A DNA stretch of 64,000 bases from Streptomyces sp. V3I7. Its GTDB lineage: Bacteria; Actinomycetota; Actinomycetes; Streptomycetales; Streptomycetaceae. Shown here one piece after another: positions 16,212 to 25,924 of the stretch. The DNA lies in the NCBI RefSeq assembly GCF_030817495.1, contig NZ_JAUSZK010000001.1, positions 3,017,001 to 3,081,000 of the forward strand, written 5' to 3'. The notes under the pieces are model-generated. The model made no database searches. It worked only from the letters and a program-made list of their open reading frames with translations, and was not told the origin of the DNA. The translations under genes were made by a program, and so were the position numbers. Numbering within the stretch: position 1 is the stretch's first letter; every line of letters starts with the position of its first letter.

Positions 16212-17639
16212 GTGCGCACACCGGACAACATGGACAGCAACGACAGCAAGGACAGCCTCACTGCCGAGGCGATCCTCCCCCTCGTCGGCGGCCCCGCGAA
16301 CGTCGTCTCCGTCGCCCACTGCATGACCCGGCTGCGGCTGGGCCTGCGGGACAGGGGCCTGGTCCGGGAGGAGGCGCTGCGCGCACTACCCGCGGTGCTC
16401 GGCGTGGTCGCGGACGACGAGACGTACCAGATCGTGCTGGGCCCGGGGACGGTCGCCCGGGTCACCCCGGCCTTCGAGGCACTGCTCGCGGCGGAGCCGC
16501 CCGGGACGGCGGCCGAACTGGCCGCCAAAGGCGCGTACTTGCGAGCGTCCCAGCGTCAGCGCAACGCCACGCCCGGAAAGATCCTCCTCCGCCGCATCGC
16601 GAACATCTTCGTCCCGCTGATCCCGGCCCTGATCGGCTGCGGCGTGATCGCGGGCCTGAACGGCCTGCTGGTCAACCTGGGCTGGCTGCCGGGCGTCACC
16701 CCGGCCCTCGCCGCCATCGCCTCCGGTTTCATGGTGCTGATCCCGGTCTTCGTCGGCTACAACACGGCGAAGGAGTTCGGCGGGACGCCCGTGCTCGGCG
16801 GGGCGATCGCGGCCATCATCGTCTACGCCGGGGTGGCGAAGGTGACGGTGTTCGGCATGACCCCGGCACCCGGCCAGGGCGGCGCGCTCGGCGCACTGGC
16901 GGCGGCACTGCTCGGGACGTACGTGGAGCGGTGGATCCGCGGCCGCCTACCGGACGCGCTCGACGTCCTGGTCACCCCGACCGTCACGGTTCTCCTCACC
17001 GGCCTGGTCACGCTCTACGGCCTCATGTACGCGGCGGGCGAGCTCTCGGCGGCCATCGGCACGGGGGCGAACTGGCTGCTGGACAACACGGGTGTCCTGG
17101 CGGGCCTGATCCTGGGCGGCCTCTTCCTCCCCCTGGTGATGCTGGGCCTGCACCAGGCTCTCATCCCCATCCACACCACCCTCATCGAGCAGCAGGGCTA
17201 CACGGTTCTGCTGCCCATCCTGGCGATGGCGGGCGCGGGTCAGGTAGGCGCGGCTCTTGCCGTCTACGTCCGCCTGCGCCACGACACCTCGCTGCGTACG
17301 ACGATCAAGTCGGCGCTCCCCGCAGGGTTGCTGGGCGTCGGAGAACCCCTGATCTACGGCGTCTCGCTCCCCCTGGGCCGCCCCTTCGTCACGGCGTGCG
17401 CGGGCGGCGCGGCGGGCGGTGCCTTCGTCGGGTTCTTCTCGATGCTCGGCGACAAGGTCGGCTCCACCGCCATCGGCCCCTCGGGCTGGGCCCTGTTCCC
17501 GCTCCTGTCCGGAAACCAGGGCCCGGCCCTCGCCGTCGGGATCTACGCGGGCGGCCTGTTCACGGGGTACGCGGTCGGCTTCGCGGCCACGTACGTCCAC
17601 CTACAGCCGGGCACGCTCCACCCCTCGGAGCAGGGATGA
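16212..17639 (+). CDS. PTS sugar transporter EIIBC, probable MurNAc permease
   Basis: The 475-residue protein has an EIIB domain (about residues 18-95; phosphoryl-accepting Cys in 'VAHCMTRLRLGL') and an EIIC domain with about ten membrane segments (about 125-465; 'GLHQALIPIHTTLI', 'LLGVGEPLIYGVSLPLGRPF'). EIIA is absent, as in MurP, so a separate EIIA must supply phosphate. Cotranscription with murQ indicates MurNAc or a muropeptide-derived sugar as substrate. The start is uncertain: GTG 16212 has AGGGG directly before it, ATG 16230 has no ribosome site. Confidence 0.85.
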   Translation: MRTPDNMDSNDSKDSLTAEAILPLVGGPANVVSVAHCMTRLRLGLRDRGLVREEALRALPAVLGVVADDETYQIVLGPGTVARVTPAFEALLAAEPPGTAAELAAKGAYLRASQRQRNATPGKILLRRIANIFVPLIPALIGCGVIAGLNGLLVNLGWLPGVTPALAAIASGFMVLIPVFVGYNTAKEFGGTPVLGGAIAAIIVYAGVAKVTVFGMTPAPGQGGALGALAAALLGTYVERWIRGRLPDALDVLVTPTVTVLLTGLVTLYGLMYAAGELSAAIGTGANWLLDNTGVLAGLILGGLFLPLVMLGLHQALIPIHTTLIEQQGYTVLLPILAMAGAGQVGAALAVYVRLRHDTSLRTTIKSALPAGLLGVGEPLIYGVSLPLGRPFVTACAGGAAGGAFVGFFSMLGDKVGSTAIGPSGWALFPLLSGNQGPALAVGIYAGGLFTGYAVGFAATYVHLQPGTLHPSEQG

Positions 17640-17675
17640 AGCGCGGTGGCGTCTCAGCTTCTCGGAGACGGCGTC

Positions 17676-18746
17676 TCAGCCAAGCTGGAACGTGGCCTCG
17701 ACCGGGTAGTGGTCGCTGGGCGCGTTCGTGTCGGTCTGGCCCTCGGTCCAGCCGCTCTGCGGGTCGAAGTCGGCGACGACGCGGGGAAGCGCGGCCGGGG
17801 TGGGACGGCCCGGGGCGTTGAGGTAGCCGATGTAGTCGAGGCTGTCGTGGTAGTCGCGCGGGAAGGACTCGACGCCCGACATGTACTGGCACCACCCGGA
17901 AACCCGGCAGTCCATGGTCATCAGGGTCTGGGTCGGGTCGGTGGCCGGAGTGCCGAGCGGCCCGCCGACGGCGCTCTGCGCGTTGGCGTAGTCGCCGCGC
18001 GCCTGGCCGCCGTAGTACTCGACGTTGAGGTCGCCGCCGAGGAGAACCGGCGCGGACGTACCGGCGATCCCGTCGACCCAGCTTCGGATCTCACGCAGTT
18101 GGGCGAGGCGTGTGGCCTGGGTGGTATCGGTGGAGGCGCTCGACGTCTGGTCGGCCTGGAGGTGGGTGCCGACGACCCAGGACTTCGTGCCGTTCTTGTC
18201 GATCTGCGCCAGGACCCCGCCCTTGTTGGCGTTGTAGTCCCACGTTCCGGAGGTGGAGTTGGTGAAGACGTGGGCGTACTGGGCGGTGATCGGGTACTTG
18301 GACAGGATCATCGTCCCGCCGTTGAAGACGAGGGGGTTGTTGGAGCAGTCGCCGCTGATCCCGTTCCATCCGCCGCCCGAGCAGACCTGCCCCACGACGG
18401 GGGTGCGGTACGGGTAGAGGTCCGCCAGCTTTGCGTTGATGTCGTCGGTGGAGGTGTGGTTGAACAGCTCGTCCAGCACGACGACGTCGGCGTTGTGCTT
18501 ACGGACGATGTCCTCGATGACGGGTGTGCGCTCCGCGGCCTTCCCCTTGACCGCGGCGTCGACGGCCTCGGGCACGAGGTCGACGTTCCAGGCGAAGACG
18601 GAGAGTGAGGAGCCGGCGGTCGCGGCGGGTGCGGCGCCGGCCGTCTGCTGTAGGGGCTGGGCCTGGGCCGACTGGGCGGCGAAGCCGCCTACGAGCAGGG
18701 CTGTCGCCGCGAAAGCGGTGGCGAGCCTGAAGCGACGCGTGGTCAC
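17676..18746 (-). CDS. Secreted endonuclease/exonuclease/phosphatase-fold enzyme (sphingomyelinase C-like)
   Basis: The 356-residue protein begins with a signal peptide ('LATAFAATALLVGGFAAQS', cleavage near residue 29). The mature part carries EEP-fold motifs in order: 'VFAWNVDLV', 'VVLDELFNH' (metal Glu), 'VVGTHLQAD', 'LLGGDLNVEYYG', 'DSLDYIGYL' and the closing 'SDHYPVEATF'. This matches bacterial sphingomyelinase C/phospholipase C-like hydrolases; the exact lipid is not fixed. GTG 18746 has AGGAGG five bases upstream, an excellent site. It converges with the PTS permease gene, and a 36-bp palindrome lies in its upstream region. Confidence 0.85.
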   Translation of the reverse strand: MTTRRFRLATAFAATALLVGGFAAQSAQAQPLQQTAGAAPAATAGSSLSVFAWNVDLVPEAVDAAVKGKAAERTPVIEDIVRKHNADVVVLDELFNHTSTDDINAKLADLYPYRTPVVGQVCSGGGWNGISGDCSNNPLVFNGGTMILSKYPITAQYAHVFTNSTSGTWDYNANKGGVLAQIDKNGTKSWVVGTHLQADQTSSASTDTTQATRLAQLREIRSWVDGIAGTSAPVLLGGDLNVEYYGGQARGDYANAQSAVGGPLGTPATDPTQTLMTMDCRVSGWCQYMSGVESFPRDYHDSLDYIGYLNAPGRPTPAALPRVVADFDPQSGWTEGQTDTNAPSDHYPVEATFQLG

Positions 18747-18868
18747 ATCTGCCTCCTGGGGTGAGGGAAACCCGGGGCCGCGGGTGGGGGCCCACGGGTT
18801 TACGGCATACGGACGGTAGCTACGAGTCGGTACGTCGGGGTGAACACCAGGGTGTCGCCGGGCACCGA

Positions 18869-18904
18869 CATGCCCATGACTTGTTCAAACAAGTCATGGG
18901 CATG
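18869..18904. promoter_or_regulatory. 36-bp perfect palindrome in a divergent promoter region
   Basis: CATGCCCATGACTTGTT and AACAAGTCATGGGCATG are perfect 17-bp arms around a central CA. It lies midway in the 220-bp gap between the EEP-fold gene (minus) and a hypothetical gene (plus). Length, symmetry and A/T-rich centre suggest an operator for a dimeric repressor rather than a terminator. Confidence 0.7.
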
Positions 18905-18966
18905 GCGAGTATAGGGAGGGGCAGCGGGGTGGCGGTACTGTCGGTGCCCCATGCGATCGTGGACCC

Positions 18967-19545
18967 ATGAACCACGCACAGCTGACCGCCCTCGGCCGGG
19001 CCCTGCGCCTACTCGGCGAGCACGGGGAGACCCTGACCGCCGAGACCCCCGACGCGAAGCTGCACGAGGTCAAGGCGGACCTCAAGCGCGCCCTGGACCT
19101 GCTCGACGAAACGGTGACCACGGCCGCACCCACGACCCGCTGCCCCGAGCACCCGGGCGGACCGGTGGACAAGGACGCCCCGGACCTGTGCCTCCTCTGC
19201 GAGACCCGCCGCCGCTCCGCCCGCCGCAGCGAGGTCAACGACACCTACGCCCGCCCCCGCGCCCCCGAGTCGGCCGAGCGCACCCAGTCCCGCTACGGCC
19301 TCAGCGCCGACCGCCCCCAGCCCCAGCAGCGCTGGCTCCCGGAGGTGTGGAACGGCCAGTCCTGGCAGCTCTGCGGCACCCCCCGCCGAGACCGCCAGGA
19401 GGCCGAGCGCTACCTCACCGCCGAGCGCAGAACCCCCCGCTCAGGCATGGCCTACCGGCTGGTCCACGAGTTCACCGACTACGAGGTACTCCGCGTCTGG
19501 GGGACGCCGGTGAAGGTGGACATCGAACCGATGGGGAATATGTAG
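18967..19545 (+). CDS. Hypothetical protein with zinc-knuckle-like segment
   Basis: The 192-residue product has a helical first 55 residues, then 'CPEHPGGPVDKDAPDLCLLC' (a Cys-x2-His...Cys-x2-Cys pattern), a basic stretch, and a C-terminal globular part 'WNGQSWQLCGTPRRDRQEAE'. The last part resembles short repeat domains found in actinophage-associated and mobile-region proteins. I do not recognise a function. TACTGT at 18936-18941 could be its -10 element. It opens an accessory-looking block. Confidence 0.6.
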   Translation: MNHAQLTALGRALRLLGEHGETLTAETPDAKLHEVKADLKRALDLLDETVTTAAPTTRCPEHPGGPVDKDAPDLCLLCETRRRSARRSEVNDTYARPRAPESAERTQSRYGLSADRPQPQQRWLPEVWNGQSWQLCGTPRRDRQEAERYLTAERRTPRSGMAYRLVHEFTDYEVLRVWGTPVKVDIEPMGNM

Positions 19546-19560
19546 CCGCCCGCCCGGCGG

Positions 19561-19761
19561 TCACGGCAGCCTGCCCTCCCAGTTGACCCGCCGCACCCGC
19601 GCCCGCAGCACGTCCCCCGGCGACGCCTCGCCGAGCGCCTCCGGGGGACAGTCCCACTCACACCCGCCCCCGACGGGCCGCAGTTGCACGTATCCGCCCT
19701 CGCGCCCCATGACCTGGCCAAGCCGCCCGTCCCGTACGTCGATCACGTACTCCTCGGTCAC
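19561..19761 (-). CDS. Small conserved Streptomyces hypothetical
   Basis: The 66-residue protein looks like a compact beta domain ('VIDVRDGRLGQVMGREGGYV', then 'EWDCPPEALGEASPGD'). Families like this occur as pairs with the gene upstream and near XRE/DUF397 regulators in Streptomyces accessory regions. Its ATG overlaps the stop of the upstream gene by four bases (ATGA), which indicates translational coupling. The function is unknown. Confidence 0.7.
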   Translation of the reverse strand: MTEEYVIDVRDGRLGQVMGREGGYVQLRPVGGGCEWDCPPEALGEASPGDVLRARVRRVNWEGRLP

Positions 19762-19982
19762 GCCTCACCGCCCGCGAGGCCGCGCAGCACGGCGGTCAGT
19801 CTCTGCGCGGTGCCGACATTGCAGCGCCCGAGAGAGACCAGGGCGAACGGCTCGTCGCTCGCGCCTGTGACCGGGTCCACGGTCAGCGACGGCAGTACGA
19901 CGCCGACCCCGGTGAGTGCCGCCCGCAACTCCTCGACCACCTCCTCGGTGGGCCGTACTCGCTTACTCGACGTCATCTCCAT
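19758..19982 (-). CDS. Small conserved Streptomyces hypothetical, coupled pair
   Basis: The 74-residue product ('LRAALTGVGVVLPSLTVDPV' then 'VSLGRCNVGTAQRLTAVLRG') is a typical partner of the following 66-residue protein. ATG 19982 is preferred because AGGTGG lies six bases upstream; ATG codons at 19997 and 19976 are in the same frame. The pair is divergent from the XRE regulator gene and may share its control. No activity can be assigned. Confidence 0.65.
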   Translation of the reverse strand: MEMTSSKRVRPTEEVVEELRAALTGVGVVLPSLTVDPVTGASDEPFALVSLGRCNVGTAQRLTAVLRGLAGGEA

Positions 19983-20096
19983 CCGCGACCACCTCAACGC
20001 TGAGTATTGAAATTCACCACCCAGCGTGTCCGACCCGGCTCTAACCTGGCCAGATACGGCGTTCCAACAACCCTTCCTGTGTGACTGGGAGTTGCC

Positions 20097-20939
20097 ATGC
20101 CAGGACCGAAGGACCTCGATCCGTCGTCATCACCGCGCGCCCTGCTGGGTGCCGAATTGCGCCACGCTCGCGAACGGAAGGGGCTCAGCCAGGCCGAACT
20201 GGGCGAACCGCTCTTCGTGAGCGGGTCGTTCATCGGTCAGCTGGAGACCGGGACGCGGCGACTCCAGCTCGAACTCGCGGTCCAGATAGACGAGATCCTC
20301 GACACGGGCGGCTTCTTCGAGCGCAACTGTCGGGCTCTCGCCAAGAGCAAGTACCCCGACCACTTCGCGGAAGCGGCGGAAGCCGAGGCGGTCGCCACTT
20401 CGATCAGGCAGTACGCGCAGCTCCTGATCCCGGGGCTACTACAGACGCGGGCGTACGCGGAGGCGGTGTTCCGCGCGTATCAGCCGACAGCGCCGGACGC
20501 CGTCATCGAGACCCTCGTGGTGACCCGACTCGAACGCACACACCTCCTCGACGATCCAACAACCCCCTTGTTGTGGGCGGTCCTGGACGAGGCCGTGCTC
20601 CGACGGGAGGTCGGTGGCGGTGCGGTGATGGCGGAAGCCTTGTATCACGTGGCGGACCTGGCGCGCCGGCACCGGATCATCATGCAGGTGCTGTCATTCG
20701 GCGCCGGGGCGCACGCAGCAATGCACGGCACTCTGAAACTCATGGAGTTCGAGGATGCGCCCCCGCTTTCCTTCGCCGAGGCGCCTGACATGGGGAAGCT
20801 GCTGGACGACCCGGCCACGGTTGCACGTCACCATCTGATGTTCAGCCTCCTCCAGGCAGCCGCCCTTTCACCGCCAGACTCCCTGGCCCTGATCGAGTCG
20901 GTGGCGCAGGATTACGAGCATGGAGAACACCACCCATGA
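20097..20939 (+). CDS. XRE-family regulator with DUF5753 domain
   Basis: The 280-residue protein has an N-terminal lambda-repressor-like helix-turn-helix (about residues 16-65; 'RERKGLSQAELGEPLFVSGS') and the DUF5753 domain typical of WhiJ-like Streptomyces regulators (about 95-270; 'LIPGLLQTRAYAEAVF'). These proteins pair with small DUF397 proteins, and such a gene follows, overlapping by 20 bases. GGGAG lies before ATG 20097. The regulated targets cannot be read from the sequence; the divergent small-gene pair is a natural candidate. Confidence 0.88.
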   Translation: MPGPKDLDPSSSPRALLGAELRHARERKGLSQAELGEPLFVSGSFIGQLETGTRRLQLELAVQIDEILDTGGFFERNCRALAKSKYPDHFAEAAEAEAVATSIRQYAQLLIPGLLQTRAYAEAVFRAYQPTAPDAVIETLVVTRLERTHLLDDPTTPLLWAVLDEAVLRREVGGGAVMAEALYHVADLARRHRIIMQVLSFGAGAHAAMHGTLKLMEFEDAPPLSFAEAPDMGKLLDDPATVARHHLMFSLLQAAALSPPDSLALIESVAQDYEHGEHHP

Positions 20940-21129
20940 ATACGAGCTGAGCACGGCCACTTGGTACAAGTCGACGTACAGCGGCGGCGACGGCGGCGAC
21001 TGCCTGGAAGTCGGCTCCGGCCACCCCACCCTCGTCCCCGTCCGCGACTCCAAGAACCCCCTCGGCCCGAAGCTCGCGTTCCGGGCCGAGGTGTGGACGG
21101 CCTTCGTCGAGAACCTCAAGCACGGCTGA
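20920..21129 (+). CDS. DUF397 protein (WhiJ-system partner)
   Basis: The 69-residue protein shows the DUF397 signature: 'WYKSTYSGGDGGDCLEVG', then 'VPVRDSKNPLGPKLAF' and a C-terminal 'WTAFVENLKHG'. DUF397 proteins act with XRE/DUF5753 regulators, in known Streptomyces cases affecting development and antibiotic production. Its ATG lies inside the end of the regulator gene, so the two are translated together. Confidence 0.9.
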   Translation: MENTTHEYELSTATWYKSTYSGGDGGDCLEVGSGHPTLVPVRDSKNPLGPKLAFRAEVWTAFVENLKHG

Positions 21130-21240
21130 CCGACCACCGCCCCGAAGCTCAAGCCCCAAGCCCCGAGCCCTCTTTGTTTGGAATGGGCGGTGGGCTTCAA
21201 CCCACCCACCCTCCCGGCGAGTTGACTTGACGCGACCGGC

Positions 21241-21270
21241 TTGCCACGCACAGTCACTAGCGGCTAGCGT
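21241..21270 (+). promoter_or_regulatory. Promoter of the winged-helix/zinc-ribbon gene
   Basis: TTGCCA (21241-21246) and TAGCGT (21265-21270) are 18 bases apart, a good vegetative promoter. The start site would be near 21277, just before the hairpin. Confidence 0.5.
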
Positions 21271-21283
21271 GCCGCACAAGAAC

Positions 21284-21317
21284 GCCCCCGTCAGGTGCTA
21301 GCAACACCTGCGGGGGC
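21284..21317 (+). promoter_or_regulatory. Strong hairpin in a 5' leader
   Basis: GCCCCCG (21284-21290) pairs with CGGGGGC (21311-21317), and inside it AGGTG pairs with CACCT, around the loop 'ctagcaa'. It begins only a few bases after the predicted transcription start, so it could stabilise or attenuate the leader of the following gene. There is no T-run. Confidence 0.5.
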
Positions 21318-21350
21318 TCACCGACAAGATCGAAGGACAATTTCGATCCC

Positions 21351-22226
21351 ATGGCTGTTACCCAGCTTAGTGCTGCCGTCCCTTCCGCGCACGCCCTCCC
21401 GCACCCGATGGCCAACCCCGGCTACGGAAAGCGCACGGCACCCGGCCAACTCCCCGGCACCGCGACCGACTTCGCGCACCTCCCACCCCGCGAAGCCGCC
21501 ATCGCTGCGTACATCGACCGCCTCCCCAACGGCGCCGACGTATCCGTGAAGACGCTGGCCAAGCACCTCCCGTACGGCCAATGCGCCCTGCGCACCGCCC
21601 TCAACAACCTTCAGCGGGCAGGCCACTTGCGCCGAGGTCGCGAGCACCTGGCCGACTCGGGCAGCCAGCACTGGATCACCCGAACGTGGTGGTCCCGCAC
21701 CGCACGCGACGACGGCTGGTGGGCGGCGTTCACCCGGGGCGCCGTACCGCAGGAGCCGCCACCTACCCGGAGGCCCCCTACCCGGTCCCGCGCCTACGTC
21801 CTCCTCGCGGCCCTCGGCCGCAGCGCCCCGGTGCTGTCGCTGTCCCATGCCTCCTGCTCGGAACTCGCACCTCTCGTGGTCGAGTGGTTCACCCGAGGTG
21901 CCACCGAGGACGACGTACTACGCGCCCTGACCGCCGGCCTGCCCACCCCAGTCCACAGCCCAGCCGCCCTCGTGGCCCGCCGCCTGAAGGACAAGCTCCC
22001 ACCCGAACCAGAGCCCACCCCACCCCCACCCCTCCGCGTACTGGAGTGCGCGAAGTGCGGAACCCCGGGCCGTCCGGAGGCCCTGCCGGGCGGCATCTGC
22101 GGCGTATGCCGGGGCGATACCGCCGCCCTGCCCCGCCCTTCCGCTCTGTCCTCCAAAGCCGTTCGCTCCCACGCCGCCGCGGCCCGCGCAGCCATGGTCG
22201 ACCGCCGAGAAAGGCCACGCCTATGA
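21351..22226 (+). CDS. Winged-helix DNA-binding protein with zinc ribbon
   Basis: The 291-residue protein contains a winged-helix-like region at about residues 45-105 ('VSVKTLAKHLPYGQCALRTA', 'LQRAGHLRRGREHL'), a Pro-rich middle, and a C-terminal zinc ribbon ('CAKCGTPGRPEALPGGICGVC'). Related proteins are common in Streptomyces accessory regions near XRE/DUF397 genes. A transcription-factor role is inferred. ATG 21351 follows GAAGGA at a long spacing of about 14 bases. The Uma2 remnant follows directly, so they may once have formed an operon. Confidence 0.68.
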   Translation: MAVTQLSAAVPSAHALPHPMANPGYGKRTAPGQLPGTATDFAHLPPREAAIAAYIDRLPNGADVSVKTLAKHLPYGQCALRTALNNLQRAGHLRRGREHLADSGSQHWITRTWWSRTARDDGWWAAFTRGAVPQEPPPTRRPPTRSRAYVLLAALGRSAPVLSLSHASCSELAPLVVEWFTRGATEDDVLRALTAGLPTPVHSPAALVARRLKDKLPPEPEPTPPPPLRVLECAKCGTPGRPEALPGGICGVCRGDTAALPRPSALSSKAVRSHAAAARAAMVDRRERPRL

Positions 22227-22288
22227 CCGCTCCAACGGTCGGGAAGCAAACAGCCGGGGCACGATGGTGGGAAGGAGGCGAGCCCACC

Positions 22289-22659
22289 ATGACCTTTGGC
22301 ACCCGGCACCCGCAGATGTCCCGAGAGGACTTCGAAGAGCAGCGCCACTCGATCACTTCATCGCCCAGGGCGGCGAGTGGGCCGACCCGGATGGCGTTCT
22401 CATGGTCGTCGAAGTCACGTCGCGCGACCGCGACACCGACCGGCGCGACCGCGTCGACAAGCCCATCGGCTACGCGGAGGCCGACATCCCGGTGTACCTC
22501 CTCATCGACCGGGACCACCTCGCGGTCACCGTGTACAGCGAGCCGAAGGACGGCCGGTACCAGCAGGCCCTCACCTACACCTGGGGCGCGATCGTCGAAC
22601 TCCCCACCCCCGTGAACATCACCCTCGAAACCGAGACGCTCAAGAAGTACGCCGGCTGA
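22289..22659 (+). pseudogene. Uma2 family endonuclease, internally deleted and frameshifted
   Basis: From ATG 22289 (strong site GAAGGAGG at 22271-22278) one frame encodes an Uma2-like start, 'MTFGTRHPQMSREDFEE'. It then loses homology, while the frame one base over encodes the Uma2 second half, 'GEWADPDGVLMVVEVTSRD' through 'DKPIGYAEADIPVYLLIDRD', to a stop at 22659. An intact Uma2 protein has about 190 residues; some 70 codons between the halves are missing, together with the frame. The PD-(D/E)xK catalytic Glu and following residues survive, but the leading part of the active site does not. Confidence 0.72.
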
Positions 22660-22676
22660 CACCCCGAGCACCACAG

Positions 22677-22708
22677 GGGCGGCGCCCACCGGTCCCGGGG
22701 CGCCGCCC
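22677..22708. terminator. Terminator-like hairpin between the Uma2 remnant and the oxidoreductase
   Basis: GGGCGGCGCC and GGCGCCGCCC form a perfect 10-bp stem with a short C/G inner extension. It separates convergent genes and can serve both. Confidence 0.6.
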
Positions 22709-22725
22709 ACGTACACACAGCACAC

Positions 22726-23856
22726 TCAGCTCAGCGAGCGCAGCGCCCCCGCGTCGTACGCCGCCAGTTCGTCGAAGCGGCCGGACAGGACCTTCGCGGC
22801 CCACTCCGGGTCCTGGAGGAGCGCGCGGCCGACCGCGACCATGTCGAACTCGTCGCGCTCCAGGCGGTCCAGGAGGTTGTCGATGTTCGCCGCCGGGGCG
22901 CCCTCGCCCACGAAGGCCTTGATGAAGTCGCCGTCGAGGCCGACCGAGCCGACGGTGATGGTGGGCTTGCCGGTCAGCTTCTTGGTCCAGCCTGCCAGGT
23001 TGAGGTCGGAGCCCTCGAACTCGGGGACCCAGTAGCGGCGCGTGGAGGCGTGGAAGGCGTCGACGCCGGCGGCGGCGAGCGGGGTGAGGATGGCCTCCAG
23101 CTCCTCCGGGGTCTCGGCGAGCCGGGCGTCGTAGTCCTGCTGCTTCCACTGCGAGAAGCGGAAGAGGATCGGGAAGTCGGGGGAGACCGCGGCGCGGACG
23201 GCGGCCGTGATCTCCGCGGCGAACTTCGTGCGGGCCACCGGGTCGCCGCCGTAGGCGTCGGTGCGGCGGTTGGTGCCCTCCCACAGGAACTGGTCGAGGA
23301 GGTAGCCGTGGGCGCCGTGGAGTTCGACGCCGTCCATGCCGATGCGCTCGGCGGCGGCGGCGGACTCGGCGAACGCGGCGACGACGTCGTCCAGGTCCGC
23401 TTGCGTCATGGCCTTGCCGGTCACCTCGGCGCCCGCCTTGAACAGGCCGGAGGGACCGACCGCGGGAGCCTCGGCGAACGGCGGTTCGCCCGCCCTGCGC
23501 ACCATGCCGACGTGCCACAGCTGCGGCATGATCGTGCCGCCCGCGGCGTGCACCGCGTCGGCGACCTTCGCCCAGCCCGCGAGCTGCTCCTCGCCGTGGA
23601 AGCGAGGGACGCGGTCGCTCTGGCCGGCCGAGTCGTGGCCGACGTACGTGCCCTCGGTGATGACCAGGCCGACACCGGCGGCGGAGCGGCGGGAGTAGTA
23701 CGAGACCACGTCCTCGCCCGGGACGCCGCCCGGGGAGAACTGACGGGTCATCGGGGCCATCGCGATGCGGTTGGGGACCGTGAGTCCGTTGAGCGCTATC
23801 GGGCGGGACAGGATCTCCGCGGCGCGGGACGCGGCGGCGGGCGTGGTGACGGTCAC
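22726..23856 (-). CDS. NADH:flavin oxidoreductase (old yellow enzyme family)
   Basis: The 376-residue protein is an FMN-dependent ene-reductase. Signatures are 'NRIAMAPMTRQFSPGGVPG', 'HVGMVRRAGE', 'GMDGVELHGAHGYLLDQFL' (His-x2-His-like substrate site), 'RTDAYGGD' and the C-terminal phosphate loop 'MVAVGRALLQDPEW'. It reduces activated alkenes with NAD(P)H; the natural substrate is unknown. GTG 23856 has AGGAG nine bases upstream and gives the usual family length. The 150 bases upstream are relatively A/T-rich and hold its promoter; I saw no perfect operator. Confidence 0.9.
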   Translation of the reverse strand: MTVTTPAAASRAAEILSRPIALNGLTVPNRIAMAPMTRQFSPGGVPGEDVVSYYSRRSAAGVGLVITEGTYVGHDSAGQSDRVPRFHGEEQLAGWAKVADAVHAAGGTIMPQLWHVGMVRRAGEPPFAEAPAVGPSGLFKAGAEVTGKAMTQADLDDVVAAFAESAAAAERIGMDGVELHGAHGYLLDQFLWEGTNRRTDAYGGDPVARTKFAAEITAAVRAAVSPDFPILFRFSQWKQQDYDARLAETPEELEAILTPLAAAGVDAFHASTRRYWVPEFEGSDLNLAGWTKKLTGKPTITVGSVGLDGDFIKAFVGEGAPAANIDNLLDRLERDEFDMVAVGRALLQDPEWAAKVLSGRFDELAAYDAGALRSLS

Positions 23857-24029
23857 GTGGGGGCTCCTCGTGAGTGCGGGGGTTGCGGAGTTAACCGGCG
23901 GGTATGTGCGTGCGCATTGTTGCACCCTCTTAAACAAGTTCAACCGCCGGTGCGGTCCCACGCATTCCGCGGCCCGCGCACGTCCCCGTGTGATGCCGGA
24001 CACGACCCTGACACGACCCCGGACACGCC

Positions 24030-24079
24030 CGAGGGCGGCACCCCCTGTCCTGTTGGACAGTCAGGGGGTGCCGCCCTCG
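24030..24079 (-). terminator. Terminator after groEL
   Basis: CGAGGGCGGCACCCCCTG and CAGGGGGTGCCGCCCTCG make a perfect 18-bp stem with a 14-base loop, 34 bases beyond the groEL stop. Confidence 0.8.
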
Positions 24080-24113
24080 AAGCGATAAGGACGCCGATCA
24101 ACCCTCAGGTCGA

Positions 24114-25766
<1,653 letters not shown>

Positions 25767-25863
25767 TTACTTCGGACCGCGCCCGCGCCCGCGACGGACG
25801 GCTCGCATGCCGCGTGGTTCCTTGCCCCACCCGGCCTGCGGGCCTCACCGACCCGGTCCTTCG

Positions 25864-25890
25864 TTGTCACTCTCACCTTCAGAGTGCTAA
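25864..25890 (-). promoter_or_regulatory. CIRCE operator 1 (HrcA site)
   Basis: TTGTCACTC, nine bases, GAGTGCTAA: one half is perfect and the other differs from TTAGCACTC at two positions. It lies just downstream of the predicted groEL transcription start. Confidence 0.85.
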
Positions 25891-25895
25891 CGCAA

Positions 25896-25924
25896 TGATT
25901 AGCACTCGGCATGGTCGAGTGCAA
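25896..25924 (-). promoter_or_regulatory. groEL promoter
   Basis: On the minus strand TTGCAC (25919-25924) and TAATCA (25896-25901) are 17 bases apart. The -35 box lies inside CIRCE operator 2 and the -10 box between the operators, so HrcA binding would block RNA polymerase. Confidence 0.6.

Noticed and set aside
18839..18845. Single GTTCACC-type heptamer (minus strand) upstream of the secreted phospholipase-like gene, suggesting PhoP control.
   Set aside because: A PhoP box needs at least two heptamers at 11-bp spacing; only one was seen.
23918..23945. Imperfect inverted repeat upstream of the old yellow enzyme gene ('GTTGAACTTGTTTAAG').
   Set aside because: Arms match poorly; a faint likeness to the centre of the 36-bp palindrome at 18869 was not convincing.
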